From positions 1 to 35,084 of the forward strand of contig JAQGDQ010001548.1 of NCBI GenBank assembly GCA_030141605.1: a DNA stretch of 35,084 nucleotides, read 5' to 3'. Shown piece by piece: positions 12,901 through 24,900 of this stretch. Below the pieces are notes generated by a model. It did no database searches. It was given only the letters and a program-made list of their open reading frames with translations, and was not told the origin of the DNA. The position numbers and the translations under genes are program-made. Each line of letters starts with the position of its first letter. Positions within the stretch are counted from its first letter, which is position 1. The stretch comes from Tubiluchus corallicola. Taxonomy: Eukaryota; Priapulida; Priapulimorpha; Priapulimorphida; Tubiluchidae.

Positions 12901-15900
12901 TGGGCCAGTCTGTCGCACACCGTGAACGTGAAGAAGTGTACTAACGGTCAGTCTGTCGCACACGGTGAACGTGAAGAAGTACACTATGGGCCAGTCTGTC
13001 GCACACGGTGAACGTGAAGAAGTGTACTATGGGCCAGTCTGTCGCACACCGTGAACGTGAAGAAGTGTACTAACGGTCAGTCTGTCGCACACGGTGAACG
13101 TGAAGAACTACACTATGGGCCAGTCTGTCGCACACCGTGAACATGAAGAAGTGTACTAACGGTCAATCTGTCGCACACGGTGAACGTGAAGAAGTACACT
13201 ATGGGCCAGTCTGTCGCACACGGTGAACGTGAAGAAGTGTACTATGGGCCAGTCTGTCGCACACCGTGAACGTGAAGAAGTGTACTAACGGTCAGTCTGT
13301 CGCACACGGTGAACGTGAAGAAGTGTACTATGGGCCAGTCTGTCGCACACGGTGAACGTGAAGAAGTGTACTAACGGTCAGTCTGTCGCACACGGTGAAC
13401 GTGAAGAAGTACACTATGGGCCAGTCTGTCGCACACCGTGAACGTGGTATGACCCGGGCGCTGGTTCGAACTCACGACCTCACAGATGGAAAGCAGACGC
13501 ATTACCACTAGACTAAACCGTCTGGTCTTTAAGAAAAGTTTAAAACGCTGATATAAAAAACACACAAATGGGGGCAGCAGACATTGTTTAGATTAAATCA
13601 ATTTGATTTGTACTTACATACGATGTAGCGTTCCATTGTGTCAAGTGACAGGTATTCACACGGCATGGTCTCGGTCTGCGCCGGATTCAACATCTGCCCG
13701 GGCGCTGTGACGAGACTCAACATCTGAGCAGAACGCCATTGTTTCGCACTGAGATTACGACGCGGGTACACGGTTTTCAGTGACAACAATGCTCTAAGCA
13801 GAAGCTAAAAACAAAGAGGCGGGTCTCCAAATGCAAAAGTGAAAATTTATTGTTGTATCAAACGACATAGTTGACAAAACAAATCAGAAAAGAAGTTAAA
13901 ATATCCATAAATCTGAATGAACTCTTTATTTTTTCTTCAGAACTTTTCGTCCTCTCGGAGTTCATCAGATGCAGAGAAAGATACAATAATAAAAACTTAC
14001 AGATGAAAGTACATATATAATAAAGGTGTACAATGGTGTGTACAAAGGTGTAATAATAATAAGGTATACAATGTCAGTAAAATGAAGGGTACAAAAAGCA
14101 TGAAGAGGCTGAATTAAAAAACAATAAAAATAAGAATTATGCTTTTAGTACCCTTTATTTTACTGACATTGTACACAGTTTGTTTATTTCTTACTGGCTA
14201 GCAGTAATCTTTTAAATTTTTTCAATGCACATTTTTCACGCTTTGTTTTTTAGTTTCGCAATCCTAAATTATCGTATAATTATCGATTAGTGAATAGTCT
14301 CTTTTTTGTATCGTAAATTATCGATTAGTGTATAGTCTCTTTTTTGTATCGTAAATTATTGATTAGTGTATAGTCTCTTTTTTGTATCGTAAATTATCGA
14401 TTAGTGTATAGTCTCTTTTTTGTATCGTAAATTATCGATTAATGTATAGTCTCTTTTTTGTATCGTAAATTATCGATTAATGTATAGTCTCTTTTTTGTA
14501 TCGTAAATTATCGATTAATGTATAGTCTCTTTTTGGTATCGTAAATTATCGATTAGTGTATAGTCTCTTTTTTGTATCGTAAATTATCGATTAATGTATA
14601 GTCTCTTTTTGGTATCGTAAATTATCGATTAATGTATAGTCTCTTTTTTGTATCGTAAATTATCGATTAATGTATGGTCTCTTTTTTGTATCGTAAATTA
14701 TAGATTAATGTATGGTCTCTTTTTTGTATCGTAAATTATAGATTAGCGTATAGTCTCTTTTTTGTATCGTAAATTATCGATTAGTGTATAGTCTCTTTTT
14801 GGTATCGTAAATTATAGATTAGTGTATAGTTTCTTTTTTGTATCGTAAATTATCGATTAATGTATAGTCTCTTTTTGGTATCGTAAATTATCGATTAATG
14901 TATAGTCTCTTTTTTGTATCGTAAATTATCGATTAATGTATAGTCTCTTTTTTGTATCGTAAATTATCGATTAGTGTATAGTCTCTTTTTGGTATCGTAA
15001 ATTATCGATTAATGTATAGTCTCTTTTTTGTATCGTAAATTATCGATTAATGTATAGTCTCTTTTTGGTATCGTAAATTATCGATTAGTGTATAGTCTCT
15101 TTTTTGTATCGTAAATTATCGATTAATGTATAGTCTCTTTTTGGTATCGTAAATTATCGATTAATGTATAGTCTCTTTTTTGTATCGTAAATTATCGATT
15201 AATGTATGGTCTCTTTTTTGTATCGTAAATTATAGATTAATGTATGGTCTCTTTTTTGTATCGTAAATTATAGATTAGCGTATAGTCTCTTTTTGGTATC
15301 GTAAATTATCGATTAGTGTATAGTCTCTTTTTTGTATCGTAAATTATCGATTAGTGTATAGTCTCTTTTTTGTATCGTAAATTATCGATTAGTGTATAGT
15401 CTCTTTTTTGTATCGTAAATTATCGATTAGTGTATAGTCTCTTTTTTGTATCGTAAATTATCGATTAGTGTATAGTCTCTTTTTTGTATCGTAAATTATA
15501 GATTAGTGTATAGTCTCTTTTTTGTATCGTAAATTATAGATTATTGTATAGTCTCTTTTTTGTACTCATGAATGCGTATGTTCTGATAATTATGGTATAC
15601 GCGGCAACACTACTCGGCCGTTAATACACCGATTTGGCGGAAAATTTGACACTTTTTAGCCTCCGATACAATGAGCATCATACAAAACGGCAAGCCTGGC
15701 AGAAAACTCTTAATCTTTATCAATTTAAAGAAGCATCAAAGAATTACTTACTACAACGGCATAATTAACTCACAATTTTACTCATCCTGATCTTAAGTTA
15801 CTAACAAAACTTATTTTGTTCTAATGTACGTTATAACTGATGAAAATGTAATGTTAATTGTCAATTGTTTCACTTATCTGGAGGAGGACTCGAAAGCTCA

Positions 15901-18900
15901 ATGCTCCTTCCTCCTCCTCACAGTGACTCGTTTAGTTTATCATTTTTTTTCAGTGTAATAACAATTTGTATGTATGTTTGTATTGTTGTGGAATAAATTC
16001 ATAATTCATAATTCATTGTCGACCTTATTGTTTCTGTACCCACAACATGTTCACTATAACAATCTTGTGCTGTAATTTAAAATCACTTTTCAACATTATA
16101 ACTGCTTATTAGACTTACCTTGCTATGAGGAACAAATTCTTCCGACAATTTCTTTAGTGGCTGATCATAATCTAATATCATTTGTCCTAATCTTGGAAAA
16201 TTAGGATCACTGCAAATAGAAGATGTATTAAACATTATCATAAAAGACCGGTTCAGGTCGAGTCAAATACCCCAGCTGTAGTATTATGAAGTTGTGTTTA
16301 AAGTGAAGCAAAGCATACATTGAAACCCGGTAATATGAATTTTACAGGACCCTGATATTTTTTCCCATTAAGCGTGTTTCATATTATCCATTATGTACAT
16401 TTCTATTGACTCCTAATGTTATTTCTATGGTAAAATGGCAATTATATGATGCCTGTAGCCTATAAAATGGTTATCTTTTGATCGGTGAACGTAATTTAAG
16501 TTTGTTTACCCCCCCCCCCCGTTTCTCACATGTACAAATTACAAACAACATGCTGCCAGTCAGTCTAGTACAGTTGACCCAATCCTGCAAGCAAGAGGGT
16601 TAGTGGTGCCAGAGAGACTGCAATATGCAATTTTTTGCTGCTTTAATATTACAAGTGATTTTTCATATTGAACTCATGTTGGCGGGACGGGACTTTGAGA
16701 AATAATCGTATAAAATTAGGTTTCGTAGTAACGATTTTCGAGTTAAGGATAAGTGATTACATAAGATTTCTTCTAACCTTGGCAGAGACGTAATAAAATC
16801 ATTCTACAGTATTCCCTCGCTACTTCGCGGTTCATTTATCGCGGACTTGCTGTTTCGTGCGTTTTCAAAAATATTAATGTTAACTATTTATCGCGGTGTT
16901 TTCGCCATTTCACGGGTTTTTGAGGTACTTTGTCTAAAGTATTTTTGCACATGCATAGTACGTATTGTACAGCAATGTATAGATTTGATGAATTTTGCAT
17001 AAAAAATCACAAAATGTATGAAAATATATTAAAAATATTAATTCTAACATTAAATTAATATTATAAATGATAAAAAATTACCATTTACGGTAAATAGTGT
17101 ATTCATTCGGCGGATGAATACACACCAAAAATGAAATGTAGTACTTGCGCCCGCTTGAGATGCTACTTGCCGACGTGAGATTATATAGCGCCCCTTCGCG
17201 GAAATTCACTTATCGCGGGTGGGCCTCGATAACTGAGGGAGCACTGTATTACTGTGACAAGAGTTTCGTTATAAGCTGAATCGTAGTATCGAATTTTGAC
17301 TGCATATGCATATACATATAGGTAAACAGCTCAGATCAGAAAATTAACATATGACTAAGAGGAAGGTAAGAAACATGAAGTTGCTTTAATTACCGTATAT
17401 ACCTGTGTACAAGTCGACCTTATGTACAAGTCGATGTGCATTTTAAGATCAAAAATTGCATCATTTTATATATTACCTGCGTACAAGTCGACCATAAAAT
17501 ATTAAGATCTTCCAGAGTAAATGACGAAGTGTTTTATATACGCGTGTATGCTGGTAATCGATACTTTGCCAATAAAATATGCATATATAAAGCCAGTGTA
17601 AAATTTCCCGTGGAAGCCGAGAGGTGGCAGCACCTGCACAACATTGGCGATTTCCATGTTCTGAGCGAGTGCTCTGCCGCTAGTTTATTTACCGGTAATG
17701 CATAAATTTTAACTTAATTTCACATACATTAAAATAAATTACAGTAATATTTGTTAATTTTGTGAAGTAATGTCAAGATGCGAACATTCTCTGATGTGAA
17801 GTATCACAGTATAAGTGTTCATTCAGTCCAGCGTATAATGAAAGATTATTTCTTTACATATTCGGATTGTAGACGACTCTTTAGCGACATCTCCCAAAAA
17901 TATCGTAAGTATAAGTCGACCCAAAAAATTTTACCTTAAAATCGCCTTCCCAAAAATTCGACTTGTACATGAGTATATACGGTACCTAACCCACCTGTTA
18001 CCATGTAAGAGTTCATGTGCTGCATTGAAGAGACCAAGAACAACTTTCCTATCTTCCACTCTAGATAGCAGCACCATCAGTCCTGTGTACGCCACCACTA
18101 AATCTAGGTAACACTTCGTCAGGTCAAAACACGTCGTCTGAAAAGCAGAGGAAAACAATATTTGGCTCAAGTTTACAATTCCCCCCATTAGTTTGTGAAG
18201 CAGATTAGGGTTAGGGTAAGGTGTAAGGTATTTAAATTGTACGGGAAATTGTAAACTTCTTCCTAACATTTATATCTAAATGTAGCCACGAGTAGGCCTA
18301 TAAATGTAGCCACGAGTGGGCCTATAAATGTAGCCACGAGTAGGCCTATAAATGTAGCCACGAGTAGGCCTATAAATGTTTTGTTTTTTGGACACTTTTG
18401 TCATGCTATGTCGGGGGTGTGCAAATTATCTGACTAGCCAGGCCACATTAAACTTTCCCGCAATTCCTGCGGGCCACAGGCAGTTTGATCAAGGAGCCAA
18501 GTACAGAAAGGTCTAATAACGATTTTTTTGCATCCGACCTGCGTACATCATTACTACTACACTCAAGAAACTATTTTAGAAGTTATTAAAATTTATATTA
18601 CAAACCATATATTTCTACTTTCAGGACAGATAATGGTAATTTCATTACAATGCATATTAGTAATGTGTATCACACAGTCTGTGTAGTGCAGTGACATTAA
18701 GCTACAACCGTCTTGTACGGGTTAAAGGCATCCGATCTAGTAGAAAAAACTACCCGCACTATCTTTGGGATCGTGGCACAGACTTCAGCTGGATACACTC
18801 AATTAATCGCCCGGGCCGCACTTTCATTAGGTTGACAAATCTCTTTGCAGGCCGCACAAATTCTCTCGACGGGCCGCAATTTGCACACCCCTGATTTATA

Positions 18901-21900
18901 TAAAATCATATTGCTAACAAGACTGCACATAGTTTACTTGTGAATAACATGAATGGAAATTTCCAAATAATACAGTTTAAGCAAATCCACATAACATGTG
19001 TAAATAACAGTTTAAAATCTGCAACGTTTATAAAACAAGAGAGGCAGTTTAACGTCGTCGAAAAGCCATAGAAGTGAAGATAGAAGCGTTTTATTAAAAA
19101 ACAGACTGCACTCACAATGTTGAACAAGACTTGACAAGTGTCCATCGTTGTAAGAAGTTCACTCACATGATCCTATGCAAAAATAAAAATTGTATTCGTG
19201 TGAACTAATTAAGTTTGTTATTAACTCCTTATCAATACAGACTCTTCCACAGTTTGGCATACGGTAAACTGGTATTAACCCTCAACTGATGCTTATCATG
19301 GAGTTTACACGAAGGCCACGCAAGCTGAATCTGTATGCAAACCCTGATGTTTGCTATTGTGAGAAAATATGTAACACCTAATTGACAACAATCGTGGCTA
19401 GTCGACTTCGGAATAGGATAGCCCTATTGTGTAGGGTGTCAAACAAATTAGTTTCACGCTGCTTTAGGCAATCAGATAATTCATTAGGGTAGATTCACGT
19501 TAATAATTTTGCTTCACGTTACTTAAAATGCTGCAAAGCTGTCAAAACGTGTTAAATCACCAAGATTTTGGTTTCCATGGTTATGACCTTAATGTTTGTC
19601 ACTCACAAATGTGACACCACGAATAAATATGAGCAGAAAATGGGAGCAATAAGCGTTAATACTCTGTTGTCCGTTTTTCAAGTGAAACTTTAGTGCAAAA
19701 AGACCAAATATTTATAACAGGCCTCAAACAAGCCATTTGCTACAAATGACTGAGTTTCCCAATGCCAATTCTAGTGCTGAAAACCAGCAGACTTAATTAT
19801 TAATATGAAAATATTCTGTGTTATTGTCTACTGCACGCCTCACTCACCCTCACAGTACATAATGCAACATTGTCAGCTGCCGCAAGAGCCACCTAGCGGT
19901 GGACAAATGCCACCTTTGTTACAAGTTAATTCGTTAGTGGCCAGATTCAACCTGCGTGCTTTCTTGTTAAAGTTAGTATACGTCATGACGAAGCCCAGTA
20001 TAATCCTCTATTTACTGTAGGTAGGGGTGAGCATCGAACGCTCGAATTCGATTCAAACGAGTTTTTTTAGTTCAAACTCGATTCGAATCCAAAACTATAG
20101 ATTCGAATAATTCAGCACTTCAATCACACACGTTCTTTATCACTAAAACGATTGAAGCATCATGCAATTAGCGTGATTTAGCTGTGATTTCTGCACACAA
20201 TTTTAAAGAAATTACTAGTCGTTTTATTGCAGAACAAAATCTAGTGATATGCATGATCTTTGTAAGACTAATTTTTGCTGGTGGTTCGAAAACTTGTTCG
20301 AAAATCTTTCAATCTCAATTCGAATTTGGTTCGAATTCGAAATATTGAAGTTCGGTTCGAATTCGAAAGTCACAAATTCGATTCGATTCGAATTCGCTTT
20401 CTGGTAGAGAATGCTCACCCCTAACTGTAGGATGAGATATCCATGACATCACTGACTCGTGCATACCAAAATAACCTGACACAGTACGACAGAAGACCCA
20501 CACAGAAGCATGGTTACCTGTAGGTCACCCAAGCAATTAATAAGCAGACCCAACATTGGGTAACTTCAGCTTGCTAACTGGTAAGTACCACTCCTTCCGA
20601 GACCTGGCCTTGAGTATTTCGCGTTGCCGATAAAAACAAAATAACAGAAGCAGTGAAATAAATAATTATCAAAAAAAATTGCACATTTAAATTTGATATT
20701 GCTGTAGATCAGTACCTTGAAATCCAGCAAGTCGACAAATGTAAAGTAATACAGGGCTAGAGATTTGACGATGTCTGCTTTCATTTGATTCACAGCATTC
20801 AGTGTGCTCTGTAGAAAAATAAAAACACATGAGTAATTAGATTGAGCACTGACTAATGTACAACTTTGAAAAATATGCACAAGCAATTTGTTTTGGACAT
20901 AAGCACGTGGTGCCTCCTTGTGTTTGTTTTTTGCAAATTTAGGCTGTTGATAGACAGGTGAGCTACGACAGGAAATAGGCCATTGGCCTCATTTTTGCAG
21001 ACAGGATAGGAAAGAAGTCATTCTTGTTCAGTACGTCGTGTCGTTTTATAACAAAAATTTTGTCAGTCGAGTTCTCTTTAGCAAGTTAGTAAGATGCGGC
21101 AAAGATGTAAGTTTGATTTCTTCATATTTCATAATATTATTATACATTTTCATTATAGCAGTTAATTATCTTTTTGACATTGGATTAGCAGAAAATGTTT
21201 TTATTTGCTTCAGATAAAACGAAGTCGAATCGCTCATAATATGTCAGTCAGTCAGTCAGTCAGTCAAATATGTCATGATGTGATAGTGATTTTGGGATGA
21301 GACGATGATTGCCCATTTTGGACAATAAAAAAATCGTAAATTACATCTAAAAGACTGTTGGACTTGTATTTAGTACATGTCGTGCACATAATTCAATACC
21401 TAAAGCTTATGAGGTAAATGAAAAGTACAGTCAACCCTCGTTAAACCGCACTAATTGGGGGGGGGGTCCGGTGTAGCCGATTGTCCGATTTATCCGATAT
21501 GCCTATATATGGCCTATATTATACAAGAATAATCACCTTAATAAGGCCTATATACATTGCACTATATACTATACTGTATATTACTTTAAAATAGTTAACC
21601 TGTGTGGATAAAGAAATTAGCGAGTGCTTTCAATGGGGTAAGCAAACTGAATTTTGGCGGGAATCGTAGCAGCCTGGGCGGCACCGCGAGCCGCTTCGGC
21701 CCGTCAATGGCTCGTGGTGAGTTGGTAGGCCGTGTTGTGTTTAGCGCTCCGGCTCGGTCGGAAATCGGTCAGTTTCCTTTACCACGGATGACGTCCGTCT
21801 TATCCGATATCCGGGCTAACGGGGTCCGGTTTAACGAGGGTCGACTGTACTTTTTTAACTTAGAAAGCAAGGTATAGAAAATGTCCACATAAACAAAATT

Positions 21901-24900
21901 ATAAAATTACATGATTTTCAAGAGCTTTATGTGTTGGGAAGAACGTGTTGACGACCAAAACATTTTAGATCTTCAAATTCTTGAAACAAAGATAAGTTCT
22001 CGTGTATTGTAGGATTGTAATGATACATCTAGGTCACAACATAAAACATATCACGATACTAGCCTCACGATACATATCATAATACACCTATTAAGGCCAG
22101 TGTGAACCTAACTTAATAAATTTTAATTTTGTAGCGAAGGTGGCTCCATCTAGCTAGAAAGTTTAAAGTGTGGGCATTGACCTAGTTACGTTTTTCATTT
22201 ATGCTGTTCTGTTGTATGAGCGAACATGTGTCTTGTACAAGCTAGCGAACTTTTCATTAGATATGCCGCAACGATGTAAGTTTACTTCTATTAATTTTTA
22301 TTTTTATTTATTCATTGATTCATTATTCATTAACAATCTAACTAAATCAGCCAATGTCAGTCACCTTTGCCTTTCTATTTTTGTTTTAAATGTTGCAGAA
22401 ATAAAGATCAGTGGTTTATATGAAAATTCAACTGAGACTTTTGAAGTTGTTATAAATGCCTCTCAGAGACACTAACAACACCTGAGTTAATGTTCGAAAA
22501 CTACATAAAACTGTTGATAATAAATGATAAGCATATTTTATCAATCAACAGTTTAGGATTCCTAAATGCTAAAGTAATTTGACAAACTGTTTGATTTTAC
22601 TTTATTACTTGTATAATGTGCAGGTTACTGTTTGCATTATAAGTCACCAGAAAAATAAAATTTATGATTACCGTATATACTCGCATATAAGCCGAATTTA
22701 GAACTATAAAATACAATACTGAAATCAGGGGGTCGGCTTATATGCGCATGAAACAAAATGAACACAAGGACAGACACTAATGCCAATTTTCCAGCCACAC
22801 ATTTTCATCGCTATCTGACTCTTTATTTGGTTGTGTGTCACCCAATGTATAATTTCTTCTAGTATGTAACATAAAAGTAAGCATTTTACATCTTTATAGT
22901 AAAAAATTTCTATGAACCAAAAATACCCAATTAACAAAATGTGACAAAAAGGGATCAATTTTGTTGATTGGGTATGGAGTAAAATTAGACAAGTTGATGG
23001 TCGGCTTATACACGGGTTTTTGCAAAAACTGGCCATTTTAAAGCAGTTTTAGGGGGTCGGCTTATATGCGATGTAGGCTTATATGCGAGTATATACGGTA
23101 CTTTAGATTTAAAAGTTGCTTGTGCAATTTCTCTTTTGCCATGTCATATATGTTCACAACGTACTTAGCCTACTTTTTAATTAAACACCTTGGATTTTAA
23201 ACCACTTTGGTTGCTAGCAGTGTCTGTGATAAGTCAAACTACTGATCTCAGAACTGATTGTTATACAATACAGTTGCAGCTTGAATGAGCCTTTTCACAG
23301 TTTTGTTGCGTGCACACGCAGTCGCTATAAGTCGGAGATTAAGTGTACCACAGCAACACGTCTTAGCTACGTCCATCACGTGACATGAGCTTAAAGCAAA
23401 GTCAGTTGTTTTCTTCAATTTTGCTTAATTATGCATTAGTCTGTGCGGAATCTTGCTTGGGACAAGAAAAAATGAACTAGGTAAGGTTCTATAGCTAGCA
23501 TTTGTCTCTTTTCTTAATTACTATTACAATAGCATGGGCTGCGAGGTGTCATCAAGTAATTTATAGGTGTCATCATAGCGCAATTTATTATCTTTCTTCC
23601 TACCACTTCCACTAACACATCTTTCTACCCTTCCTGTGTGGTCTAACCATTCTCCCAGTTCTTTTTTTGTTCACTCATCCATTCTTTTTTTATCGGGCTC
23701 ACATGACAATGGGCTTATACAAGCCTTTGCTTCTCTAGCCCACTGCAGTACAATTATTCTTTTATGATAATGATAGTGTATGAAACATAACAATTTAATA
23801 CCGTAGATGTAATAATTTTGATGTCACTGTGTGCTTAATGTCATTATATTGTACTGAATGTAATAATAATAAACTAAAAAAAATAAACCCCGTTGATGTT
23901 GCTAGTTTATTCTTCACCTTAGCATACTCAAAAACACCCGAATAGTTACACTTCTACAGTTCTATAGATTTGGCACTGTGTAAAATACTTACAATGTTAC
24001 TTTTCACGTCTATGTTAGGAAATTTCCGAACAATGTGTTTTATAGCACCTTCAAGAGTCTTATCAGAGAGAAATGCTGGTTTAGACTTAGGATCTCCACA
24101 GGCCTGAAATGAATAGTAAACAGCATAACAAAATTAATGTTGTCTTAAATATAAGAGTGTATTAACCAATAGAGTCACTAGGCTATAGCTGATGGCGCTA
24201 AATTTGAAGTTCTTATTCTCCTGTGTATAATTTCATATTCATGTAAAAGGCGCATTTTATAACACACCACAAACAGTTACTGTACGCAGCTTTTATGTAA
24301 GTGCCACATAACAATCAGGTGCAAGATACTGCACAACAAGCTAACACTTGTAATTAATAATGATAGGTAGACACTAGGTTAAGTGTTTCTAGTACACCAC
24401 AAGTACTTGTTTAACTGCTCATTACAAAAGCAACTGTATATTCATAAGAGAGATGGGCTTGTAAAGTCTCAATAAGCCCCTGCTTACACATTACAAGCGT
24501 AATAGCTTTTACATTTACTGGTAATACTCAGTAATTGTTTTCTGAGATATTATTCTAAAATAGTACTTAACAGTAGAACCATGAATGCATGGTAATAATA
24601 GTCACATTTATTAGTAGGGCTAATAGCACATTTGCATAATATGAAAATATAACAGAGCAAATATAATTAGAAAAAGCCATTAGAAGGTAAATTATACAAT
24701 CAGTGTAAAAGTGGGATTTATTCTAGGAACACCAACTGCAGGTACAACACAGAATAAGTACAGGCAGATCAGTTAGGTTTAGGTTAGGGTTAGGAATTCC
24801 TTAATAACTAAACAATTTTTGCAATTCCTTACTAACTAAACCATTCAAAAATATCAGATTTAAAATGTACTTTACTACTGAAAAATGTAATAATGTACAT

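Noticed and set aside
13449-13525. Functional tRNA gene
   Set aside because: A and B boxes are present but the acceptor stem does not pair, and the sequence continues into repeat.
21602-21877. 91-residue open frame
   Set aside because: Lies within a TA-flanked MITE and shows no transposase motif.
22170-22475. 101-residue open frame as a small gene
   Set aside because: Part of a dispersed repeat whose other copy does not keep the frame.
24778-24792. Telomere-like TTAGGG repeats
   Set aside because: Only about two degenerate units; too short to mean an interstitial telomere.
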